Part shown: in pieces, positions 16,851-23,470 of the stretch
How the letters are laid out: each line of letters begins with the position of its first letter
Numbering within the stretch: position 1 is the first letter of the stretch
Origin: CAYZXU01 sp964482535
GTDB lineage: Bacteria > Desulfobacterota > Desulfobacteria > Desulfobacterales > BuS5
DNA length: 30,143 nt
Direction: 5' to 3'
NCBI GenBank assembly: GCA_964482535.1
Contig: CAYZXU010000018.1
Span: 1 to 30,143 of the forward strand
Translations under genes and position numbers: made by a program
Notes under the pieces: model-generated
The model's database searches: none
Told to the model about the DNA's origin: nothing
What the model saw: the letters and a program-made list of their open reading frames with translations, nothing else

Positions 16851-17363
16851 TTAAGATTTAACCTGCCGGGATTCAATATAATTTTTCAACTGCCTGCAAA
16901 CGAGAAGATCGGTGGGAAAAGCCATTGACTCAGGCAGGTTGTCAATGGGAAAAAATTTTGCATCTGAAGCATCGGAACCTGCTTTTAACTCTCCTTCTGT
17001 ACATTCTCCCCAAAACCATATTCCGACAGTCTGTTTTTCTATATCATGAAAGTTTGAATGAGCCGTAAAAACAGGGCCGATATTTACGACAAGTCCTGTT
17101 TCCTCAGCAATTTCACGCTTTGCGGCAATTCTGATATCTTCATTCCATTCAACATGTCCGCAGGGTATACACCACATGCCTTCGTAAGAACCGAGCCTCT
17201 TTGTTAAAAGGAGCCTGTTTTTTTGCATAACAATCACAGCAACACCAACAGTGGGGTTACGGTAGTGAATTTTTTTGCAATGAATGCAGTATTGCCGTTT
17301 ATGTCCATCGATTATTTTTACCCTGAGCGGTTGACCGCATAAAGGGCAAAATTTAAATTTCAT
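16851..17363 (-). CDS. Nudix hydrolase with N-terminal zinc ribbon
   Basis: 170 aa from the ATG at 17363, chosen because the zinc ribbon begins at residue 3 and GGGA lies 8 bases upstream. A TTG at 17426 would add 21 residues that match nothing. The zinc ribbon is C6-x2-C9 ... C26-x2-C29 (FCPLCGQPL, YCIHCKK). The Nudix box spans 69-91 and fits GX5EX7REUXEEXGU exactly (GHVEWNEDIRIAAKREIAEETGL). Relatives with this layout resemble NADH pyrophosphatase NudC and small NTP or NDP-sugar hydrolases, but the NudC SQPWPFPxS motif is absent, so the substrate is undetermined. Probably in one transcript with the hydrolase and the small Cys-rich protein upstream. Confidence 0.9.
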   Translation of the reverse strand: MKFKFCPLCGQPLRVKIIDGHKRQYCIHCKKIHYRNPTVGVAVIVMQKNRLLLTKRLGSYEGMWCIPCGHVEWNEDIRIAAKREIAEETGLVVNIGPVFTAHSNFHDIEKQTVGIWFWGECTEGELKAGSDASDAKFFPIDNLPESMAFPTDLLVCRQLKNYIESRQVKS

Positions 17364-17444
17364 ATATTTATCCCAAAAAAGTCTATATCTCCCGAATAAA
17401 CCAGGGAGCTGTATGAAACTGTTCAAGCTTTAAGGGGTAGGCTA

Positions 17445-18050
17445 TTATTGCGTATCCCTTTGTATAATACCAGATGAGCAAAAAAAATCTCTAATCCTCT
17501 TTGCCATTATCCCTTCAAATCCTTCAAAGAAATGATCAGTCTCTAAAACAAGCTTTTCCTTTTCTCCTTTTGCCGAATCGAAAAGGGCATCAAAACCTCC
17601 TTCAATAAAAGAATCTTGAGAGCCGCTTATCATTAGCTTTTTACAGTCCGATTTTAAATCCGACTCAAGGCCGTCTATGCTTTTTAGAACGGAGATCAGA
17701 ACAAGGCCATTCAGTTGAACAGGTGTTTGTGAAGCTGCATGTGAGGCTATAACAGCCCCATAAGAATATCCAAGCAGCCCAACAGAATCAAGATCCTTGC
17801 TAAATGATGAAGTTACAAAAAGGATGTCATTTATTTCTTCTTTGCCTCCTGAATATTCGCTATAATCAACACACAGGCTTGAGATGTTATTTACAGCCAA
17901 TTCATTTGCAACAGCCACTAATCTTGGATCATGTCTGTTTCCTCCAAAGGATGGGTGGGGAGGGCATAAAACAACACCCTTATCTGAATTGCCATATAAA
18001 GTGGCATGAATAACATGATTTTCTCTAATAAAATCAACCTCTTTTCTCAT
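17445..18050 (-). CDS. Alpha/beta hydrolase (small, CocE/dienelactone-like)
   Basis: 201 aa. The strand-turn PPHPSFGG (30-37) supplies the HP/HG oxyanion region. The nucleophile elbow is GYSYG with S96; the acid is D146 (MISGSQDSF) and the catalytic histidine H173 (ETDHFF). These are in normal order and spacing for a small cytosolic esterase/dienelactone-hydrolase-like fold without a lid. No signal peptide. Its ATG is 12 bp past the stop of the 77-aa gene, with AGGAG 5-6 bases upstream, so the two are almost certainly co-translated. Substrate unknown. Confidence 0.88.
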   Translation of the reverse strand: MRKEVDFIRENHVIHATLYGNSDKGVVLCPPHPSFGGNRHDPRLVAVANELAVNNISSLCVDYSEYSGGKEEINDILFVTSSFSKDLDSVGLLGYSYGAVIASHAASQTPVQLNGLVLISVLKSIDGLESDLKSDCKKLMISGSQDSFIEGGFDALFDSAKGEKEKLVLETDHFFEGFEGIMAKRIRDFFCSSGIIQRDTQ

Positions 18051-18062
18051 CTCATCTCCTTT

Positions 18063-18296
18063 TTAAATATCAATACTCCAAGTATGAGATCTACCGCAAC
18101 AGTCTTCACCAAGGCAACATGTTTCAATATTTCCATCAGGATATTTCTCTCTGAGTTTATCAGCAATCCCGGAAAGATAAGCATACTCAATATCCCAATG
18201 ATCTTCAATCAATTTTCCGTCAAGATATACAATTACATCACATTTTTCCACACCCTTTTTCCCAAGATCAACCTCAATCAGTATTTTTCTTTCCAT
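18063..18296 (-). CDS. Small Cys-rich hypothetical protein
   Basis: 77 aa with a strong ribosome site (TAAGGAG). The first half predicts beta-strand pairs (KILIEVDLGKKG, CDVIVYLDGKLIEDHW), followed by one helix (GIADKLREKYP). The C-terminus holds four cysteines and a histidine in CCLGEDCCGRSHTW, which could bind metal. Not recognised as a known family. It is the first gene of a run with the alpha/beta hydrolase and the Nudix enzyme. Confidence 0.75.
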   Translation of the reverse strand: MERKILIEVDLGKKGVEKCDVIVYLDGKLIEDHWDIEYAYLSGIADKLREKYPDGNIETCCLGEDCCGRSHTWSIDI

Positions 18297-18603
18297 TATT
18301 TTCTCCTTAAATAAAGGTCAAATGGGTCACCCATTAAAGGCTAAGTCAAGTAAAAAAAACACCTCTCCCATCAAAAAATTACCACTTTTTTACGAATGGG
18401 GAAGTTCTACGACGTCCCTTGATAAATTGATATGCCGATTAAATTTTGGCTTCTGGGACGTTTAAGTAATCAAGATATTGCTGAACTTTAGGGACGTAGT
18501 TAGACGGGATGCATCGGCGCTTAAAATGTAAAGTTGTTTTTGAGCGAGCCCTAAGCTTCGCTACACACGGCAAGCTGATGACCGTACTGGTTTAAAGAGG
18601 AAT
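18297..18603. other. Intergenic stretch with short repeated motifs, no gene
   Basis: About 300 bp without a plausible reading frame. It holds ACGTCCC (18412-18418) and two GGGACGT copies (18455-18461, 18491-18497), so short inverted and direct repeats, and copy 2 of the 18-bp motif. It may be a decayed repetitive element of REP or MITE type; there is no transposase remnant. Confidence 0.4.
18537..18554 (+). repeat. Copy 2 of the 18-bp dispersed motif
   Basis: TTTTTGAGCGAGCCCTAA, differing by one base from the copy at 6689-6706 (opposite strand). Located about 50 bp from the hairpin downstream of the cobaltochelatase gene. Confidence 0.5.
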
Positions 18604-18632
18604 GCCATCCTTTTTTAAAGAAAAAGGATGGC
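18604..18632 (-). terminator. Hairpin downstream of the cobaltochelatase gene
   Basis: A 12-bp perfect stem GCCATCCTTTTT/AAAAAGGATGGC with a 5-nt loop, 14 bp after the stop codon. On the minus strand the stem is followed by only a weak T-rich tract, so efficiency as an intrinsic terminator is uncertain. Confidence 0.5.
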
Positions 18633-18646
18633 GGCATGGTTGTGGA

Positions 18647-19672
18647 TTATTTCAAGACAATGCCGTTATCATGGGCGGCGTCTTTGATATGATCGACAAA
18701 AATTTGTGCGAACTTGTCATTGGAGCCAAGACCTTTAAGTACGGTTGTTACCTTAAATCCCTGTTTGGTCAGAATGCTTTTCCAGGAATCTTCTTCATCG
18801 CTTGCCATATCATTGATTGCATGATCACCTGCAACAATCATAAAAGGTTTTAACACAATATTGCCGGAATTATGATGGGACAGATACCGCGCCACATCTT
18901 CAATTCCTGGAAAACCTTCCACAGAACCTATGTAGGTTACTACTTTGGGATAGAGTTCACCCATTTTTTTGGCAGCTTCCATATAAATACCGGTTGACCA
19001 GTGTTCATTTCCATGACCCATATATACCAGCTTTGCATTCTTTTCTTTTGCCAGCTTAACATCGTCTGCAAGGGTGTTAAGAGCCTTTTCCATGTCATCA
19101 TGATAATCGTATTTGTCGCCTGGACATCCAAGAGCAGGTCTTCCCATGACGATTTTGTCAAAAGGCATCCACTTTTCCTTGGTGGTTTTTATTGAAGCAA
19201 GAGCATTTACATATGAACTCAGATCCTGTGCCTGTTCCATAAAAAACATATGCGTGGGCTGCACTATAATATTCCTGTAACCATCTTCCCTTAAATTTCC
19301 AACAGTGGCAATAATGTTTTTTACATAAAGGATCTCTTTGGGGATTCCTTTTCCAAGCCATTTTTTGGAATCAGCCTGACGTTCTTTCCAAACCGAACGG
19401 ATAATATTGGACGTAAAAGTTATTTTAACAGGGATGCCAGGAAAAGCCTTTTTGATTTTATCCTGGATATTGGTAATGGATCCTATGGCAGACGGCTCAG
19501 TGGTACCGAAACTGGCCAGAACAATGGCTACCTTGCCCTGCTTAGCGCTGACTTTACCATGTTCCGAGGCCAGAGTTGTCGAACCCATAGTTATTGAACA
19601 AAGAGAGATAGTCAGAAAAAGAACCAAAATAGACATAAATGTGCTTTGAAATTTAACAAAAACTTTTTTCAT
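18647..19672 (-). CDS. cbiK: Exported sirohydrochlorin cobaltochelatase, CbiK type (CbiKp-like)
   Basis: 341 aa class II chelatase that inserts Co2+ into sirohydrochlorin in the anaerobic cobalamin route. Residues 1-36 are a Sec signal peptide (KFQS, hydrophobic core 13-26, cleavage near TTLASEHG), so the protein is periplasmic like Desulfovibrio CbiKp, which also binds haem. The CbiK core starts with KVAIVLASFGTTEPSA (47-62). Metal-site residues are H220 (MGHGNEHWS), E252 (GSVEGFPG) and H284 (VAGDHAINDMASDEEDSW). H141 in QPTHMFF is a further candidate haem or metal ligand. The ATG follows AAAGGAG with 9 bases of spacing. A cobalamin riboswitch with terminator precedes it, so expression should fall when cobalamin is plentiful. 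In the family, a periplasmic copy has been proposed to serve metal or haem traffic rather than bulk B12 synthesis. Confidence 0.94.
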   Translation of the reverse strand: MKKVFVKFQSTFMSILVLFLTISLCSITMGSTTLASEHGKVSAKQGKVAIVLASFGTTEPSAIGSITNIQDKIKKAFPGIPVKITFTSNIIRSVWKERQADSKKWLGKGIPKEILYVKNIIATVGNLREDGYRNIIVQPTHMFFMEQAQDLSSYVNALASIKTTKEKWMPFDKIVMGRPALGCPGDKYDYHDDMEKALNTLADDVKLAKEKNAKLVYMGHGNEHWSTGIYMEAAKKMGELYPKVVTYIGSVEGFPGIEDVARYLSHHNSGNIVLKPFMIVAGDHAINDMASDEEDSWKSILTKQGFKVTTVLKGLGSNDKFAQIFVDHIKDAAHDNGIVLK

Positions 19673-19710
19673 TATTATGTACTCCTTTAATTAATTTGAA
19701 TCATCGTGCA

Positions 19711-19789
19711 TTAGTGTTGAGATTTTTGTTTATTCATTATCTTAAAATATGCATTAGCCATTGGCAGTTAATTTGTTGTCACCTCCTTA
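19711..19789 (-). promoter_or_regulatory. Perfect extended Shine-Dalgarno element and 16-codon frame in the cbiK leader
   Basis: TAAGGAGGTGA (19789-19779, minus) matches the full 16S 3'-end anti-Shine-Dalgarno over 11 bases. It is far from the cbiK start (over 100 bases). The nearest ATG opens MANAYFKIMNKQKSQH (19761-19711) but is 20 bases from GGAGG, too far for normal initiation. An ATT at 19772 has good spacing and opens an 11-codon frame. It could be a small leader ORF, a ribosome standby site or part of a structure. Confidence 0.4.
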
Positions 19790-19843
19790 ACATCTTTGTT
19801 TCTTATGGTCACATCTATAAAAATCAAGCTATAGAAAGCCCAA

Positions 19844-19883
19844 TAAAAAATCCCCGAATCGAAATTAATCAATCCGGGGATTT
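19844..19883 (-). terminator. Riboswitch expression-platform terminator
   Basis: On the minus strand, AAATCCCCG pairs with CGGGGATTT across an 18-nt AT-rich loop, followed directly by a U-rich tract (TTTTTTATTG). It lies between the cobalamin aptamer and cbiK, as expected for transcription termination in the ligand-bound state. Confidence 0.85.
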
Positions 19884-19940
19884 CCCTTTTTTATCCTCAA
19901 GATCCTCAGGCTGCCTCCTGTCCGCGAAGGTTAGGCCTAT

Positions 19941-20107
19941 GTTATTCAGGCAGGTTTTCTGGCTCTTGGATCATTCTACTTGCCGCGCCTTCCCATCTGT
20001 ATTTAAAACAGACAGTGGCAAAATGCGGTGTTCGTCCCCAATCACAGCGGTGGGCCCGCCCCCGATTCTAACGGGGTTCCCTATTAAGCTACACGAGCGC
20101 CTGAACG
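19941..20107 (-). promoter_or_regulatory. Cobalamin riboswitch aptamer
   Basis: Read on the minus strand, the element has P1 arms GTTCAGG and CCTGAATAAC, then the conserved blocks GGGAACCCCGTT, GAATCGGGGGCGG, GCCACTG, the GGGAAGGC core and the B12 box GAGCCAGAAAACCTGCC. These are in the order of the cobalamin (Rfam RF00174) aptamer. It controls cbiK through the terminator at 19844-19883. Confidence 0.95.
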
Positions 20108-20120
20108 TATAATCGATTTT

Positions 20121-20149
20121 TTTAAAACAAAACTATAGAGTAAAGTCAA
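20121..20149 (-). promoter_or_regulatory. Likely sigma-70 promoter for the riboswitch-cbiK transcript
   Basis: On the minus strand TTGACT (20149-20144) and TTTAAA (20126-20121) are 17 bp apart, and the predicted start falls just before the aptamer. The -10 box is imperfect. The remaining spacer to 20340 holds no gene or clear structure. Confidence 0.5.
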
Positions 20150-20340
20150 CAACAAATCGAATCTTTAATATTTAAGAAGGAAAATGTACTCCCCTATATT
20201 CCCAATTCAGGACCAGCTTGAAAAAAGAGTCGGAATTTTTGTTTGATAAAATTGTTGTGCAACTTTATTATTGTTTAACTTATTTATAGTTCAATAGGCG
20301 TGACATATGACAATAAAACAGTTTTACCCCTATTACCTGT

Positions 20341-21315
20341 TCAAGCCCCGTAGACAAGGTAAGCAAGATATCCTGAATAGGATAACAGGAGAAGTAAACC
20401 GTTTCCCCTGGATATAGTACTGGTTTTTATCATCATCAGTATGGGCAAAAAACTTATAAAAACCATTACAAGGCAATCTATCAACAGGCCGCTTTCTACA
20501 AAACCTCCCTGTATACAGATGGGTCTAACAATAGCCGCTGCACCGAGTACGCCTAATATATTAAAAACATTACTTCCCACCAGATTGCCCAGACTTATTT
20601 CAAGCTCATTTCTTATGGCAGCCACAACCGATGTAGAGAGCTCCGGCAAAGAAGTGCCAAAGGCAATAACCGTTAAACCGATAAATTTTTCATTTACTCC
20701 CAGAATTTTCATGATTTTTACTGCAGAATCCACAACAAAGTCAGCGCCTGTTACTACCCCTGCAATGCCTGCTATAATCAACAAGATCTGCTTTGATCTG
20801 GAAGAAACAGTTTCAGAGCCTGCGGCTTTTGTTTTAAAAGCCTCTTTTTCCAGTTCATTGGAAAAATTATTTTTAGACGTATAATAATTAAAAATCGTAT
20901 ATAGAATAACTCCTGTGAAAAGCGCTGTTCCTTCAAGCCTGCTTATTGTTGAATCCAGAGCTAAAAAAATAAAGTATAATAATATAAAAAGCATTAACGG
21001 CATTTCCCGTCTCGCGACAGATGTGTTGCTTTTTACGGGGTTAAAGAGAGCCGTTACCCCCAAAACAAGACCTATATTGCAGATATTGCTGCCCACAACA
21101 TTTCCCACTGCAATCATACTCTTATCTTTGAGTGATGAAACAACGCTGACCAGCATTTCAGGAGCCGAGGTTCCAAAGGCCACAACTGTAAGGCCGATAA
21201 CAAGGGGAGTCATGCCCATGCTTCTTGCAAGATCCGATGACCCTTTAACAAGCCACCCCGCCCCAAAAAAAAGCAAACATAAACCGCTGATGAAAAAACA
21301 GGAATCTAATAAAAT
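20341..21315 (-). CDS. Calcium/sodium antiporter (CaCA family, YrbG-like), probable AUU start
   Basis: Inner-membrane cation exchanger of about 324 aa with two inverted alpha-repeats. The first holds VVAFGTSAPEMLVSVVSSL followed by GNVVGSNICNIGLVLG, the second VIAFGTSLPELSTSVVAAI followed by GNLVGSNVFNILGVLG. These are the ion-binding GTSxPE and GNxxGSN motifs. About ten hydrophobic segments are visible. The start needs comment: the first conventional start codon is a TTG at 21276, but it is about 48 bases from AAGGAG and would cut the first membrane helix. An ATT at 21315, 8 bases after AAGGAG, opens LLDSCFFISGLCLLFFGAGWL, which restores the usual N-terminus. No ATG, GTG or TTG lies between. 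It starts 34 bp after queF and is probably co-transcribed with it. Confidence 0.85.
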   Translation of the reverse strand: MLLDSCFFISGLCLLFFGAGWLVKGSSDLARSMGMTPLVIGLTVVAFGTSAPEMLVSVVSSLKDKSMIAVGNVVGSNICNIGLVLGVTALFNPVKSNTSVARREMPLMLFILLYFIFLALDSTISRLEGTALFTGVILYTIFNYYTSKNNFSNELEKEAFKTKAAGSETVSSRSKQILLIIAGIAGVVTGADFVVDSAVKIMKILGVNEKFIGLTVIAFGTSLPELSTSVVAAIRNELEISLGNLVGSNVFNILGVLGAAAIVRPICIQGGFVESGLLIDCLVMVFISFLPILMMIKTSTISRGNGLLLLLSYSGYLAYLVYGA

Positions 21316-21349
21316 AATTAACTCTCCTTAAAACAGAATTTAATCGACT

Positions 21350-21760
21350 CTAATTTGAATCTTCCGTGTATCCTGCGGTTACATTTGTGCTGATCCCTCC
21401 TCTTGCGGTGAAATCGCCACTGATCTCAAGCCTCTTTGGTTGAAGAGCCCTGACAAGATCATTTAATATGCGGTTGACGAGATGTTCATAAAAAATCCCC
21501 ACATTTCTGTACTGCAAAAGATAATATTTCAGTGATTTTAATTCAATAATCTTGACGTTAGGTCTGTAGCTGATCGTAATTGTGCCGAAATCAGGCAAAC
21601 CCGTCATGGGGCATACAGATGTAAACTCAGGCTGCTTTATGGTTATATCAATATCTCTTGATTCTTTATATTGATAATCTATAACTTCCAAAACATTGAT
21701 TTTAATATTATCAGGTTTCTCAGGTTTATAACCAATTTTTTTTTCTGCAGAATTCGGCAT
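21350..21760 (-). CDS. queF: NADPH-dependent 7-cyano-7-deazaguanine reductase (QueF, unimodular type)
   Basis: 136 aa, the short type I form. It reduces preQ0 to preQ1 in queuosine biosynthesis. Visible are the nucleophile C50 in FTSVCPMTGLPDFG, D57, the QueF motif ELKSLKYY (73-80) with substrate-binding E73, and H93 in FYEHLVNRILNDL. GGAGG lies 8 bases before the ATG. No preQ1 riboswitch-like sequence could be seen upstream. No queC, queD or queE is in the window. Confidence 0.95.
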   Translation of the reverse strand: MPNSAEKKIGYKPEKPDNIKINVLEVIDYQYKESRDIDITIKQPEFTSVCPMTGLPDFGTITISYRPNVKIIELKSLKYYLLQYRNVGIFYEHLVNRILNDLVRALQPKRLEISGDFTARGGISTNVTAGYTEDSN

Positions 21761-21916
21761 ATAATCAGCCTCCGGTATTATATTTCAGTCTCTTATTGAT
21801 GAAAATGATATTGTTTTATAAAATTTATTTATCATCCTGATTTTATAAGGTCAACGAGGTTTTTTAAGGCATAGGCAGGATAGTTGACAAAAGAAAATGC
21901 GTTATACAGATCTGTC

Positions 21917-21959
21917 AACAAAAACCGAAAACTTAAAGCTATAATCAAATATAGTTTTC
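21917..21959 (-). terminator. Terminator-like hairpin after the histidine kinase operon
   Basis: On the minus strand GAAAACT pairs with AGTTTTC, with an inner CTATA/TATAG pairing, and is followed by GG and TTTTTGTTG. It lies about 45 bp after the kinase stop and upstream of queF. The inner arms are offset, so the fold is approximate. Confidence 0.5.
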
Positions 21960-22005
21960 AAGAAGTGCAAACTGCTTTTTATGGTTTATAAAGGATGGCA
22001 GAAGA

Positions 22006-23454
22006 TCACTTAAATGGTATATCTGTTTTAGGTATCATTAGTGTAAAGGTAGTGCCTTTGTTTACTTCACTTTTTACCCGGATATGCCCTCCGAGTTTTC
22101 CGATAATTCCACGGGAAACAGAAAGACCAAGCCCTGTTCCCTGACCCTGAGGCTTGGTTGTAAAGAACGGTTCAAAAACCCTCTGTAATACATGTTCGGG
22201 CATGCCAGGGCCATTATCTTTAATATCTATACATATAAATCCATCCTCCCTGTTACTGTCAACAGAAATAAAAATTTGCCCCTTTTTGGGCAAGGCATCA
22301 ACGGCATTGAGCATGATATTAACAAAAACCTGACTTAACAACTGAGGGTCACTGTGTATTGGAGGCAGATCCGACGGAATGTCTGCCTTCAGTTGTATTT
22401 TTGCGAGTTTAACCTGATTGGCAACCAGATTAATAGATTTTTTTAAAACTTTTTCAAGGTGTAGGGGCACAACTGCTGTTTCGCTTTCTCTGGCAAAATC
22501 GAGAAGGTTTCTTACGATCTTTTGTGAACGCTCAGTTTCTCCTATAATATCATCGACCATTTCATTCTTGTCTTTTTCATCCAGAATATCATAATCCTCC
22601 TGCAAGGAAGAAGCAGTCAGCATTATATTATTAAGAGGATTATTCAACTCGTGGGCAACGCCTGCCACGAGGTTGCCTATTGCGCGTATCTTATGGCTTT
22701 CCACCAGGATCTTATGACGTTTTTCCAGTTCGTCAATCATCTTGTTAATCGCTACCTCAAGCGGGGAAAATTCATCATGGAATTCATTGGCAATATCAAT
22801 TCGGGTAAAATCACCTTTTGCTATTTTTTCAGTATAACCCAATAATCTGCCCAATGTATTTAAAAGTCCCCGCATAATAAATGCAGAAATACCAAATAGC
22901 ATTACTACCAGAATTATAAGAAAGCCAAGGGTTATCTTCCTTGCCAGTTTGTAATTTCTATTAACCGATTCTTTTTCTTTCTCTGCAAAATCCGCTGCAA
23001 TGGTGATCATCTTTGAGCCGTGATTTCTAAGCTCTTTTTCAATTTTCTTTTTTGCTGAGGGGTCTGCCGTCTTTCCTATATCAAGCAAAAACTTTTCGTA
23101 ATCATTTGCATGATTAAGCAATGTGTTAAGATTTTTGGCTTTAAGTATCTTTGTTATTTTTGTTCTATTATCTTCAAGCAGTATTCTTGCAATATGTATA
23201 TGTTCAAGAGCATTATTTAGATCTGTTCCATAAAGAAGATAGTTTTTTTCAAAACGCCTGGCCTGCTGGATTTCATTCATATAACTTTCGGTTACTTCCA
23301 AAAAATGATTCTTGTGCTCAAGTTTATAAAGTATAAAAATTACCCAGCCGTTTATTACTATGCTAAAGGTTATAATGGGTAAAAACGCCATTATTAAACG
23401 TGAGCGAATACTCATTTTCAAATAACGCCTGACTTTTTTTTGCGTTTTTCTCAT
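22006..23454 (-). CDS. Membrane sensor histidine kinase with HAMP domain
   Basis: 482 aa from the ATG at 23454. An upstream start at 23532 would overlap the preceding gene by 62 bp, and AGGA lies 9 bases before 23454. Two membrane helices (about 21-43 and 173-194) bracket a helical, mostly four-helix-bundle-like extracytoplasmic sensor with long charged helices. A HAMP segment (about 195-245; IAKGDFTRIDI) follows. The HisKA phospho-acceptor is H268 in VAGVAHELNNPLNN. The HATPase_c part has N-box VNIMLNAVDALPKKG, DNGPGMP, F-box FEPFFTTK and GTGLGLSVS. No receiver domain is fused; the nearest is the stand-alone regulator two genes upstream, a natural partner. As last gene of the operon it is followed by a terminator-like hairpin. 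Confidence 0.93.
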   Translation of the reverse strand: MRKTQKKVRRYLKMSIRSRLIMAFLPIITFSIVINGWVIFILYKLEHKNHFLEVTESYMNEIQQARRFEKNYLLYGTDLNNALEHIHIARILLEDNRTKITKILKAKNLNTLLNHANDYEKFLLDIGKTADPSAKKKIEKELRNHGSKMITIAADFAEKEKESVNRNYKLARKITLGFLIILVVMLFGISAFIMRGLLNTLGRLLGYTEKIAKGDFTRIDIANEFHDEFSPLEVAINKMIDELEKRHKILVESHKIRAIGNLVAGVAHELNNPLNNIMLTASSLQEDYDILDEKDKNEMVDDIIGETERSQKIVRNLLDFARESETAVVPLHLEKVLKKSINLVANQVKLAKIQLKADIPSDLPPIHSDPQLLSQVFVNIMLNAVDALPKKGQIFISVDSNREDGFICIDIKDNGPGMPEHVLQRVFEPFFTTKPQGQGTGLGLSVSRGIIGKLGGHIRVKSEVNKGTTFTLMIPKTDIPFK

Positions 23455-23470
23455 TTTATTATTCCTGATT

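Noticed and set aside
18006..18314. 102-aa plus-strand frame
   Set aside because: It lies antisense to the 77-aa gene and the start of the hydrolase, both of which have good ribosome sites and family-like features; no ribosome site for the plus frame.
20441..21331. Long plus-strand frames of 147 and 138 aa
   Set aside because: They are antisense shadows of the antiporter, whose conserved GTSxPE and GNxxGSN motifs establish the minus strand as coding.
21761..21916. preQ1 riboswitch upstream of queF
   Set aside because: No sequence matching the compact preQ1-I aptamer (C-rich loop and A-rich tail) was seen in the leader.
21883..21919. GTTGACA...TGTCAAC inverted repeat as a promoter or operator
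   Set aside because: Seven-base arms 23 bp apart are likely by chance in this composition, and neither arm has a -10 box at proper spacing.
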